From assembly GCA_964371865.1 (NCBI GenBank), contig CAYJOR010000093.1, positions 1 to 7,865 of the forward strand: DNA of 7,865 nt, written 5' to 3'. The DNA is from CAYJAZ01 sp964371865. Its GTDB lineage: Bacteria; Desulfobacterota; Desulfovibrionia; Desulfovibrionales; Desulfovibrionaceae. The notes under the pieces are model-generated. The model ran no database searches. It was not told where the DNA came from and was given only the letters and a program-made list of their open reading frames with translations. Positions 1 to 6,331 of this stretch are shown here, in pieces (the stretch's first letter is position 1; every line of letters starts with the position of its first letter). The position numbers were made by a program, and so were the translations under genes.

Positions 1-15
1 ATTTTTCAAACGGAA

Positions 16-85
16 ATTTTACACCTGCCCCACTCTTTGAGGAAGAGCCAATTTTACACCTGCCCCACTCTTTGAGGAAGAACAA
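16..85. repeat. Two tandem 35-bp repeats, possibly an IS21-like element end
   Basis: Two adjacent 35-bp units (16-50 and 51-85) match at 33 of 35 positions and differ only in their last few bases. On the minus strand each contains GGGGCAGGTGTAAAATT and a small CTCTT/AAGAG stem. Repeated strings of the type gtGGGGCAG-n-TAAAATtGG resemble the multiple terminal repeats that IS21-family elements carry at their ends (recalled from memory, not compared). No istA or istB reading frame is present, so any element would lie left of position 1. It could equally be a plain intergenic tandem repeat. Confidence 0.6.
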
Positions 86-89
86 ATAA

Positions 90-141
90 AAAGAGGTAGA
101 AAGTACACATCTTATGTTAAAAATGCACTTTCCACCTCTTT
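90..141 (-). terminator. Rho-independent terminator after rluD-coaE
   Basis: A hairpin pairs AAAGAGGT-a-GAAAGT (90-104) with ACTTTC-c-ACCTCTTT (127-141), leaving one internal mismatch (A98/C133). On the minus-strand RNA that mismatch is a U-G wobble. Reading leftwards the stem runs into a T-rich stretch (TTTATTTGTT). It lies about 40 bases beyond the stop codon of the RluD-CoaE gene and probably ends that transcript. Confidence 0.6.
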
Positions 142-182
142 GCTATACTTAGATTATTTTTAATTGTACTCTAGGTGTATTT

Positions 183-1688
183 CTAAATAATAGAAGCTAC
201 ACTCTTATAAAAATCTTCTTTTGTGCTTGAATTTTCAATTGCGATATTTGCCAATGATTTTTTATCTTTTGGTGAAAGTTGTAGAGAGTCGAAGAAGTCA
301 ATTTTTTCATCTGACCATGAACGAGCATAAAGTCTTTCTTTACGGATTTTTTCATCTGTATAAACACAGATTGTTTTATAGTTATTGTCTTCTGAGTCTA
401 TAACTGATGATGATGTTGTCTCAAAATATAACGGAATTTCTGCAAAGGCTTTTGCAACTGCTTTTTCTTCGCATTTTTCAAAAAAGTTTACCATTGCTTT
501 ATACACAAGAGGGTGAACTATTTTTTCTATTCTTTGACGTTTTTCATCGTCTTTAATAAGTTCAGAAAGTATATCTTTATCTATAGCCCCTGTACTTGTA
601 AGGATGTCTACACCAAAAATTCTGCTTAGAAGGAATGTTCCTGCTCCATCTTTTTCGTAAAGTTCTTGAACATAAGAATCTGCGCTGAAAGTAGGATATC
701 CTTTTTCTTTTGCATAGTTTATAAGTAAAGATTTCCCTACTCCCGTATTTCCTGTAACTATATATTTTTCTGTTTTTGATTGAAGTCTTTCTATGCAATA
801 ATTCATATCATCAGGCATTGGGCATGTAATATCAATTTCTTCACCGCTTAGAGGTTGAATAAAATTGATTTTCCAAGCGTGTAGCATTTGCCTTTGAGCT
901 ATTTCTTTCAAACTACTAGGAATTTCTTTTGTAAGACGCGCTTGGTATGCTTTATCTCCCCAAAGTGGAAATCCTGTATGAGATAAATGTACTCTAATTT
1001 GATGTGTTCTACCGGTATGAATACGAACAGCAAGCAATGCAAAGTTTCTACTGGTATCCGCTAAAAGTGTATTGTACTCCGTTAAAGCATATTTACCGTT
1101 TTTCTTAACTGCCATCTTAGTTTTATTTGTTTCATGGCGTCCAATTGGTAATTCAATTACTTGTTCCAATTGCGGAACATTATGTACAAGTGCTAAATAT
1201 TCTTTCTTAACTTCTCTATTTGCAAACAAATCACTTAATGCTCTTCTAGCTTTATCGTGTAAAGCAATAACTAAAATTCCGCTTGTATCTTTATCAATTC
1301 TATGCACTATACCTGGGCGCAAGCCTTCCATCTCTCTCATTGAAGGAAAGTGACCTAAGAGTATATTCACAAGTGTTCCATCTTCTTGACTTGATGCAGG
1401 GTGTACCGTTAAATTCGGAGGTTTATTGATAATAACATAGTCATTATCTTGATAAATTATATCTAAATCCCCTGCTTCTGCTTCAAGTTCACATTTTAGA
1501 ACATCTTCTGTATAACTGACAATATCGTTTCTTTTAACTTTATAATCTGCTTTCACTTCTTTTTCATTAACTAAGCATAGTCCACTTTCAATCGTTTTCT
1601 TTGCTTGAGCTCTTGATATATCTGCTCTTTCAGCTATAAAGGCATCTAACCTTTGTTTTTTATTATCTTCACATGTATATAGTATCAT
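183..1688 (-). CDS. Fused RluA-family 23S rRNA pseudouridine synthase and dephospho-CoA kinase
   Basis: This 501-residue protein joins two enzymes. Residues ~11-60 form an S4 RNA-binding domain. Residues ~73-290 are an RluA/RluD-type pseudouridine synthase: VHRIDKDTSGILV at 128-140 carries the catalytic aspartate D132, and GRTHQIRVHL (226-235) and GDKAY (244-248) are family motifs. Residues ~308-501 resemble dephospho-CoA kinase (CoaE), which phosphorylates dephospho-CoA in the last step of CoA synthesis: P-loop GNTGVGKS (313-320), SADSYVQEL (335-343), KIVHPLV (389-395), AEIPLYFE (416-423) and a late KKSLANIAIEN segment. RluD is about 325 residues and CoaE about 200, so neither half is obviously shortened, and no frameshift is visible between them. 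The ATG is preceded at 8 bases by GGAGG, which lies inside the intergenic CTCCGACGG element. It follows the DHH gene on the same strand after about 100 bases containing a hairpin. The synthase half is the more certain; the CoaE half is diverged. Confidence 0.9.
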   Translation of the reverse strand: MILYTCEDNKKQRLDAFIAERADISRAQAKKTIESGLCLVNEKEVKADYKVKRNDIVSYTEDVLKCELEAEAGDLDIIYQDNDYVIINKPPNLTVHPASSQEDGTLVNILLGHFPSMREMEGLRPGIVHRIDKDTSGILVIALHDKARRALSDLFANREVKKEYLALVHNVPQLEQVIELPIGRHETNKTKMAVKKNGKYALTEYNTLLADTSRNFALLAVRIHTGRTHQIRVHLSHTGFPLWGDKAYQARLTKEIPSSLKEIAQRQMLHAWKINFIQPLSGEEIDITCPMPDDMNYCIERLQSKTEKYIVTGNTGVGKSLLINYAKEKGYPTFSADSYVQELYEKDGAGTFLLSRIFGVDILTSTGAIDKDILSELIKDDEKRQRIEKIVHPLVYKAMVNFFEKCEEKAVAKAFAEIPLYFETTSSSVIDSEDNNYKTICVYTDEKIRKERLYARSWSDEKIDFFDSLQLSPKDKKSLANIAIENSSTKEDFYKSVASII

Positions 1689-1695
1689 TTTTAAT

Positions 1696-1708
1696 GCCTC
1701 CGACGGGC
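1696..1708. repeat. CTCCGACGG intergenic element serving as a ribosome binding site
   Basis: The string GCCTCCGACGGGC recurs in related form at 5753-5766, 6318-6331 and, weaker, near 4057-4064. Here its minus-strand GGAGG (1697-1701) is the Shine-Dalgarno site for the rluD-coaE start at 1688. Confidence 0.5.
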
Positions 1709-1720
1709 TACTATAAAGTT

Positions 1721-1758
1721 AGGGGGAAACCGCGTTTTAAAAACGTGGTTTTCCCCCT
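1721..1758. repeat. Strong intergenic hairpin, GGGGGAAAC family
   Basis: AGGGGGAAACCGCGTTTT pairs with AAAACGTGGTTTTCCCCCT across a one-base loop, with one G-T pair (1732/1746) and one bulged T. It separates the DHH gene from rluD-coaE. Neither strand has a U-tract directly after the stem, so it may be a transcript-stabilising or processing hairpin rather than a simple terminator. The sequence closely resembles the hairpin at 7793-7843, so the two belong to one dispersed family. Confidence 0.7.
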
Positions 1759-1791
1759 ATCTAATATAAATCAGTTATTTTTTTTTGCAAA

Positions 1792-2715
1792 TTATGCGTT
1801 TAGTTCTTTTAGTTCTTTCAGCATTTTAGGTAATTCTTCAGCCATATTTTCATCGCTGAACTGACAGGTTCCAACTACTTTATGACCGCCACCATTATAT
1901 TTTAGCATAAGCGAACCAACGTCCACTTTACCACTACGATTGATTACGCTATAACCTACGGCCGCTGAACAGCCTTTTCCGCCACGTCCGCTTACAATCC
2001 AAGCTGACACACTTTGTTCAGGGTAAAGACTGTAAATGATAAAGCGATTGCCAGCAAAGATGGTTTCTTTACCGCGTAGGTCTGTAATAGCTATTGTATC
2101 TTCGATAACAGTATTTTCTTTCACCATTTCAATGAATTTTTCGCTTTGTTCGTTATAAAGCTCAACTCGTTCTTGAATGTCTGGTAAAGACATAATTTCT
2201 TCGATAGGTTTTGATCTGCACCAGTCAACCAATTTTTCCATAAGTTGATAGTTGCTTATTGTAAAGTCACGGAAGCGACCTAAACCTGTACGTGGATCCA
2301 TGATGAAGCCTAGAAGAATCCAAGGATATTTTTGTGGATTTAGAATTTCGTCGATAGTTAAATCAGCTGAGTCAACTTTATCAACACCAGCTAATAACTC
2401 ATCAAAATCAGGGAATCTTTCTTTTCCACCATAATAATCGTAGATAACGTGTGCTGCACTAGGGCAAGGACGGCTATCACCTTCAAATTTATGAGTAAAA
2501 GCATTTCTTTCTAATTCACTCGAGTGGTGATCAAACCATAAACCACAACCTTCTACATAAGGAACATTTGCTAGACAGTCATTAGAAGTAACTTCTACAA
2601 GTCCATCTTGTAAATCTTTTGGGTGGGCAAAAGTCCAGCTATCTATAATACCAGCTTCTTTTAGGAAAACCGCACAAGCAAGTCCATCAAAGTCAGAACG
2701 AGTAATTAAACGCAT
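1792..2715 (-). CDS. DHH/DHHA1-family phosphoesterase
   Basis: This 307-residue protein has the marks of the DHH phosphoesterase superfamily, metal-dependent hydrolases that include exopolyphosphatases, RecJ and NrnA-type nano-RNases. SDFDG (7-11), FDHH (61-64) and DKVDSAD (112-118) supply the expected metal-binding aspartates and histidines, and NGGGHKVVG (274-282) is the DHHA1 substrate-binding motif. No CBS, DRTGG or membrane segment is present, so it is a soluble stand-alone enzyme. Substrate cannot be settled from sequence; oligoribonucleotide or pAp cleavage and polyphosphate hydrolysis are both possible. A clear AAGGAG lies six bases before the ATG. Only 26 bases separate it from the purH stop, so the two are very likely co-transcribed. 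Confidence 0.88.
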   Translation of the reverse strand: MRLITRSDFDGLACAVFLKEAGIIDSWTFAHPKDLQDGLVEVTSNDCLANVPYVEGCGLWFDHHSSELERNAFTHKFEGDSRPCPSAAHVIYDYYGGKERFPDFDELLAGVDKVDSADLTIDEILNPQKYPWILLGFIMDPRTGLGRFRDFTISNYQLMEKLVDWCRSKPIEEIMSLPDIQERVELYNEQSEKFIEMVKENTVIEDTIAITDLRGKETIFAGNRFIIYSLYPEQSVSAWIVSGRGGKGCSAAVGYSVINRSGKVDVGSLMLKYNGGGHKVVGTCQFSDENMAEELPKMLKELKELNA

Positions 2716-2741
2716 TGTTTACTCCTTATATAAAATAATTC

Positions 2742-4019
2742 TTAGTGTTTAAAAGATCTTTGCGCTGTAAACACCATTGCACACTGCGGTGCTGCTTCGT
2801 TACACGCTTGAATAACTTCATAGTCACGAACAGAGCCACCAGGCTGTGCAATTGCTACTACACCTTGAGCTAAAGCTGTGTCTACACCATCTCTAAATGG
2901 GAAGAAACCATCAGAAACCATTACAGAAAGTGGAAGTCCACCTTTTGCTACTTTTGTTTTATCCTGAATTTCAGTTAACTTCGCTGACCAATCATTATCA
3001 CATAAGGCTTTTAATTGCAACTCATACAATGACATGTTATATAATTCAAAAGAAATTGTATCTGCAAACTTTGTGTATGCTTTATGGATTGCAAGTTCTA
3101 CGCAACCAACACGGTCTTGTTCCCCTGTTCCAATTGCTACAGTAGCACCATTACGAGCAAAAATAACTGAGTTTGATGTAACCCCTGCTTCAACTGCCCA
3201 AGCAAATAATAAATCTTCTGCTTCTTGTTTGCTAGGCTTACGAGCAACTGTTTCAATTCCTTCTTTATTTTTTCCACTTGCAGGAACAAAATCATCAACT
3301 GTGCGGATTCTGTTCACAAAAGATTGTTGAAGAACTAATCCACCATCTGCAAGAGATTTAATATCTAAGAAAGGAGTTCCACAATATTTTTCAAGTTCGC
3401 CTAATTGTGGAAGTTCTAAAATTCTAAGATTTTTTCTTTTTGCAAGAATTTCTAAAACTTCTTTCTCGTATGATGGAGCTGCTATTACTTCAAAGTAAGA
3501 AGATGCTAAAAATTCAGCACTTTCTTTGTCTAAAGGTCTATTTACAACTACAGCGCCGCCAAAAGCAGCAATACGGTCACAATAAAAAGCTTTTTGTAGT
3601 GCATCGAATAAAGATATGTCAGACCAAGCAGCACCTGATGGATTATTATGTTTTAGAATAATAGCCGCAGGTTTTGCTGTGAGATATTGAAGAATATTTA
3701 CACCGTTATCAACGTCGGTAAGATTTGTTTTACCCGGGTGTTTACCAGCTTGAAGCATTTGTGCCTCTGTAAGCGCTGAAACTATGCCTTGATTTGGTTT
3801 TCTGTATTCTTTGCCATCAATATTGATATTTCCCTCTACACACTCGTAGAGAGCCGCTGGTTGGTCAGGATTCTCACCGTAACGAAGACCGCGTTCTTCA
3901 TTATCAATATTCCAAGTACGTTTTTTATAGACAAGTTTAGTATCACCAAATTGCACAGTTAGTTCTTGTGGAAAATCATCTTGAACGATGTTGTGATACA
4001 TATTTTTAATGTCTGACAT
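2742..4019 (-). CDS. purH: Stand-alone AICAR transformylase (PurH C-terminal type)
   Basis: The protein (425 residues) matches the formyltransferase half of PurH, which transfers a formyl group from 10-formyl-THF to AICAR in the penultimate step of IMP synthesis. Visible motifs are RYGENP (46-51), KHNNPSGAA (123-131) with the catalytic Lys123-His124 pair, FGGAVVVN (153-160), SDGFFPFRDGVD (369-380), QPGGSVRD (392-399) and MVFT near the C-terminus. The usual ~200-residue MGS-like IMP cyclohydrolase domain is absent: the transformylase signature begins within 50 residues of the start. A segment at about 316-360 appears longer than in ordinary PurH, as I recall for the single-domain family. IMP cyclohydrolase must therefore be supplied by another gene. 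AAGGA lies about nine bases before the ATG. It is followed closely by the DHH gene. Confidence 0.92.
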   Translation of the reverse strand: MSDIKNMYHNIVQDDFPQELTVQFGDTKLVYKKRTWNIDNEERGLRYGENPDQPAALYECVEGNINIDGKEYRKPNQGIVSALTEAQMLQAGKHPGKTNLTDVDNGVNILQYLTAKPAAIILKHNNPSGAAWSDISLFDALQKAFYCDRIAAFGGAVVVNRPLDKESAEFLASSYFEVIAAPSYEKEVLEILAKRKNLRILELPQLGELEKYCGTPFLDIKSLADGGLVLQQSFVNRIRTVDDFVPASGKNKEGIETVARKPSKQEAEDLLFAWAVEAGVTSNSVIFARNGATVAIGTGEQDRVGCVELAIHKAYTKFADTISFELYNMSLYELQLKALCDNDWSAKLTEIQDKTKVAKGGLPLSVMVSDGFFPFRDGVDTALAQGVVAIAQPGGSVRDYEVIQACNEAAPQCAMVFTAQRSFKH

Positions 4020-4063
4020 TCTAAAATCCTTATATTGTTTGTTTTTTCTTTTTTATCTCCGGC

Positions 4064-4112
4064 GAGTAAAAAAACTTTTCCCGCGGAAACTTTCCCTTTG
4101 CAAGAAAGGAAA
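4064..4112 (-). terminator. Double-hairpin terminator element between dnaN and purH
   Basis: On the plus strand TTTCC-CGC-GGAAA (4077-4089) is followed by a second stem, TTTCCcTTT/AAAGGAAA (4091-4112). Read on the minus strand, the first hairpin is followed by a run of seven T (4074-4068), as for a Rho-independent terminator after dnaN. A T6 run at 4116-4121 could also serve a plus-strand transcript. A variant CTCCGGCG lies just beyond. The element shares TTTTCCCrCGGAAA and TTCCCTTTGC with 6281-6316. Confidence 0.5.
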
Positions 4113-4163
4113 TAGTTTTTTCAAAAATAATTTTGACGCAGTTCAAAAGACAAAAGAGCTAGT

Positions 4164-5309
4164 TTACTCTTCGTCATACATGTTAACAGAAGCTATTTTC
4201 ATAGGCATAATGATAACTGTATAGTTGATATCTTGTTCACCACTAACACCACAAGGACTTTCAACACCGGTAAAGGTAAATGTAATATCTTCTGAAGAAT
4301 AGTGGCCTAAAATATCTATAAGGTTACGTGTTGGAAAAGCAATTCTTTGAATATCGCCTGAGTATTTAATCTCAAGATGTTCCTGTGCTGAACCAACTTC
4401 TTGACCTTGTGCAGAAAGTTGTAATTCTGTTTCTGATAAATCAAAGTAAGTACATCTTTCAGTATCGTTATTAAAAATCATAATACGATCAAGTGCATTA
4501 AGAATTTCTTTTCTGTTTACTGTGAGAATTGAAGGTGAACCACTTTTTAATCTATCAAGAAATGCCTGATGGTTAGGGTAGTTATAATCTGAACGTACAA
4601 AAGAAAGAGTTTCAGTTCCTTCACTATTTTTCAAGAAAAGTTTATTATCTGTGAAGTTTACAGATATTTCTTTTGCATCTAACCATTTGCGTAATTCTGA
4701 TGTGTATTTCTTCTGAAGTAAAAGACCTTTTTCTGGTAAAATATTAGCTATATCATCATTTGTGAAAGTAACTACTGCTAGTTGATGTCCGTTCAAGCCA
4801 CAACAATGAATATCCTCATTGATTTTTTTCATATAGAAACAAGCTAACTGTTCAGCTGTTTCATCATCAGAAATACAAAAATATGTTTTATCTATAATTT
4901 CTTGTAAATAATCTCCTGACCAGAGAACTGCGTTTTCTTCCGGAAATTCATCTAAAGGTTTAAACCAAGTGGAATCTGCTGTAGATAGTTTATAGTGACG
5001 TCTTCCTTGCTCAATATGTAGTATTCTACTTGCTTCGTCAAGCTTTAATGTAATGTCACCATTCGGAAGTTTTCTTATAAGATCAACAAATGCTTTTGCG
5101 TTAACACCAACGTTGCCTGTTGATTGAACATTTGCATTATAGTTTCCTGTAAATTCAGTTGTAGAATCTGTTGCCATTATTTTTAATGAACTATCTTTAG
5201 CTTCAATCCATAATGAACGAAGATAAGAAGAGCCGTTTTTTAAAGGTACTATTCCTATGGCCTTGTTCAATCCATCTATGATATCTTCTTTCTTAAAAGT
5301 ACTTAACAT
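4164..5309 (-). CDS. dnaN: DNA polymerase III beta subunit (sliding clamp)
   Basis: This 381-residue protein is the beta clamp, which forms a ring dimer around DNA and tethers polymerase III and other partners. The N-terminus (MLSTFKKEDIIDGLNKAIGIVP) and FVDLIRKLP fit the first domain; the length matches the usual three-domain 365-380 residues. IIMPMKI (366-372) is the conserved C-terminal strand that lines the partner-binding pocket. Nine further residues (ASVNMYDEE) follow, whereas E. coli DnaN ends right after MPMRL. Translation is set by AGGA about 11 bases before the ATG. Upstream lies an origin-like non-coding region, not the usual dnaA; downstream, past a terminator, is purH. A promoter with a TTACGAACA box in its spacer is placed about 70 bases upstream, suggesting control by the protein that binds that box. 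Confidence 0.93.
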   Translation of the reverse strand: MLSTFKKEDIIDGLNKAIGIVPLKNGSSYLRSLWIEAKDSSLKIMATDSTTEFTGNYNANVQSTGNVGVNAKAFVDLIRKLPNGDITLKLDEASRILHIEQGRRHYKLSTADSTWFKPLDEFPEENAVLWSGDYLQEIIDKTYFCISDDETAEQLACFYMKKINEDIHCCGLNGHQLAVVTFTNDDIANILPEKGLLLQKKYTSELRKWLDAKEISVNFTDNKLFLKNSEGTETLSFVRSDYNYPNHQAFLDRLKSGSPSILTVNRKEILNALDRIMIFNNDTERCTYFDLSETELQLSAQGQEVGSAQEHLEIKYSGDIQRIAFPTRNLIDILGHYSSEDITFTFTGVESPCGVSGEQDINYTVIIMPMKIASVNMYDEE

Positions 5310-5378
5310 AATTAATTATTTCCTGTAGTTGTTTTAAAAGTGTCTGAACTTTTGTTCATAACTCTCTAAAGTCCCCAA

Positions 5379-5407
5379 AGTATAAGAGATTTTTACGAAC
5401 AAAGCAA
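5379..5407 (-). promoter_or_regulatory. dnaN promoter overlapping an origin box
   Basis: On the minus strand TTGCTT (5407-5402) and TATACT (5384-5379) are separated by exactly 17 bases, a good sigma-70 match. The box at 5393-5401 fills the half of the spacer next to the -35, and a second box (5353-5361) lies just past the expected start site. A protein bound at these boxes would be placed to block or tune dnaN transcription. Confidence 0.55.
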
Positions 5408-5634
5408 GAACTTCTATAGACCAATAATAACAAAGTATCTGTTACTATTAACAAAAATTATTTTTAATGTTCATTGTGTTCACGAGTTTTCGTTAAATGT
5501 TCTATCATTGTTCGTTCTTTGTTCTCTTGTTGTTCAGGAATTGTTACTAAAATGTTCGTAACTCTGTTCGTAACTTTTTTTAGAACATTATTTCTTACTT
5601 TTTGTAGAGAAAATCACTTTTTTTGGAAAAATAG

Positions 5635-5676
5635 CTCTCCTGAATGTGTAATTTTTATGAAAAGGGGAGTTTTTTT
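5635..5676 (+). terminator. Possible plus-strand terminator
   Basis: CTCTCC (5635-5640) can pair with GGGGAG (5664-5669), with one U-G wobble on the plus-strand RNA, and is followed directly by seven T. The loop is long (23 bases) and the stem short, so it is only a candidate. It would end a plus-strand transcript not otherwise recognised. Confidence 0.3.
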
Positions 5677-5752
5677 GTTACTTTAAAGTGAAGTTACGAA
5701 CATTCTTGTTTTATCCTATTGTTATTTCATAACTTTTAAATGCAATCTAGTA

Positions 5753-5820
5753 TTTGTCTCCGACGGCCAAAGAGGGTGCTATAGGACTGTCGCCCTAGTG
5801 TGTCCTTTTTGGAAACACCC
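5753..5820. repeat. CTCCGACGG element with hairpin, left inverted copy
   Basis: TTTGTCTCCGACGG (5753-5766) is followed by CCAAAGAGG (5767-5775) pairing with CCTTTTTGG (5804-5812), with a nested TAGG/CCTA stem. The overall pattern (CTCCGrCGGCCAAAG, stem-loop, TTTGGAAAC) recalls GC-rich intergenic elements of Desulfovibrio genomes, from memory. The reverse complement of its first ~24 bases, with two or three changes, recurs at 6308-6331. Confidence 0.5.
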
Positions 5821-5838
5821 ACATACCCACTATCTAAC

Positions 5839-5880
5839 GCTGTTCCTAGTTATCTTCCTTCCGTTCGATAATTAGAACGC
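5839..5880. other. Long stem-loop of unknown function
   Basis: GC-t-GTTC-c-TAGTTATC (5839-5854) pairs with GATAATTA-GAAC-GC (5867-5880), giving 14 pairs with two single-base bulges around a 12-base loop. The only non-Watson-Crick pair (5849/5872) is G-U on the plus-strand RNA but C-A on the minus, which slightly favours plus-strand transcription. The surrounding 5767-5960 stretch is less AT-rich than its flanks and may encode a structured RNA. It does not match SRP RNA, tmRNA, RNase P RNA or tRNA by eye. Confidence 0.45.
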
Positions 5881-5940
5881 TTTTGCACTATACCGTACTG
5901 GCAAGCCATGTTATCAAAAGGCAAGTGTCGACTTAATCCG

Positions 5941-5949
5941 TGCTATAAT
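5941..5949 (+). promoter_or_regulatory. Extended -10 promoter candidate
   Basis: GTGCTATAAT contains a perfect extended -10 (TGnTATAAT) on the plus strand. No good -35 is seen 16-18 bases upstream, which extended -10 promoters do not strictly need. It would start a transcript near 5956 running away from dnaN towards the boxes and hairpins at 6084-6218. No protein-coding frame follows it. Confidence 0.3.
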
Positions 5950-6041
5950 TTAGGTGAGTTCCTTCTGTATAGCTATGTTTTAGTTGGTAATTTAAATTGA
6001 AGTTATGAACATTCACATAATCTAGCTATTTATTAAGTCTC

Positions 6042-6082
6042 TTTTATTATATTTTTAATGTTGAAAATCAATATATTATAAA
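6042..6082. other. AT-rich stretch, candidate DNA unwinding element
   Basis: Only three of these 41 bases are G or C. The stretch lies between a TTATGAACA box (6003-6011) and a TTACGAACA box (6084-6092), both on the plus strand, as expected for an unwinding element beside initiator sites. The surrounding DNA is AT-rich too, so the contrast is moderate. Confidence 0.45.
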
Positions 6083-6105
6083 GTTACGAACAATTTTTAA
6101 ATAAG

Positions 6106-6149
6106 TAATCTTCCTTTGAATCTGCATAAAGAGATTTAAAGGAAGATTA
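6106..6149. other. 18-bp hairpin between two origin boxes
   Basis: TAATCTTCCTTTGAATCT (6106-6123) pairs with 6132-6149 around the loop GCATAAAG; 17 pairs are perfect and one is G-T. AT-rich flanks (from about 6091 and to about 6158) can extend it imperfectly. It is bracketed by direct boxes at 6084-6092 and 6168-6176. On the plus RNA the odd pair is G-U. It could be a terminator shielding the origin or a cruciform-forming site. Confidence 0.6.
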
Positions 6150-6180
6150 TTTAAATTGTAGTAAGGGTTACGAACAAAGT

Positions 6181-6226
6181 TAAAGAGTTAGTGCTCTTTA
6201 CTTTGAGAGTAAAGTAAAATATTTTT
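6181..6226 (+). terminator. Twin small hairpins with T-run
   Basis: TAAAGAG (6181-6187) pairs with CTCTTTA (6194-6200). An overlapping alternative, TTTACTTT (6197-6204) with AAAGTAAA (6211-6218), is followed by ATATTTTTTG. The second arrangement resembles a weak plus-strand Rho-independent terminator and would suit a transcript starting near 5956. Confidence 0.35.
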
Positions 6227-6280
6227 TGTAAACTTTTATTCCTTTTCCGATGAGGAACGAGTCAAAAAGAAATGAGGTTT

Positions 6281-6331
6281 CCAAGGGAACTTTTCCCACG
6301 GAAATCATTCCCTTTGCCCGTCGGAGACAAA
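6281..6331 (-). terminator. Nested hairpin and CTCCGACGG element after darP
   Basis: Outer arms CCAAGGGAA (6281-6289) and TTCCCTTTG (6308-6316) pair at eight of nine positions around an inner TTTCC-CAC-GGAAA hairpin (6292-6304). CCGTCGGAGACAAA (6318-6331) adjoins it. It lies directly after the darP stop in the direction of transcription and probably ends the dppD-darP message, although the following T-run is weak. It resembles 4064-4112. Confidence 0.4.

Larger units (their letters stand above)
5353..6176. repeat. Cluster of eight (G)TTAyGAACA boxes
   Basis: Exact TTACGAACA copies are at 5393-5401, 5694-5702, 6084-6092 and 6168-6176 on the plus strand and at 5553-5561 and 5565-5573 on the minus strand. 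TTATGAACA is at 6003-6011 (plus) and 5353-5361 (minus). Seven of eight are preceded by G. The pair at 5553/5565 is spaced 12 bases start to start. Looser TGTTC-containing relatives are scattered over 5468-5590. I found no other exact TTACGAACA in the window; one TTATGAACA occurs by chance within dppD (6944-6952). The boxes are probably protein-binding sites for the replication initiator. Confidence 0.8.

Noticed and set aside
16..85. CRISPR array
   Set aside because: The two 35-bp units are directly adjacent with no spacer between them and no cas gene is present.
499..507. TTATACACA, a match to the relaxed DnaA box
   Set aside because: A single copy inside the rluD-coaE coding sequence, far from the repeat cluster; likely chance.
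5474..5686. Plus-strand open frame of 70 codons in the origin-like region
   Set aside because: Its product is a low-complexity string of F, L, V and C produced by the TGTTCGTAA boxes and T-runs, and it has no recognisable family.
5842..5878. GGAAGGAAG loop on the minus strand as an SRP RNA
   Set aside because: The GGAAGGAAG string recalls the SRP RNA tip, but the conserved AGCAGCC segment and flanking loops are missing.
5887..5917. Minus-strand promoter TTGATA/TATAGT
   Set aside because: The spacer is 19 bases and no gene or clear RNA follows; too weak to list.
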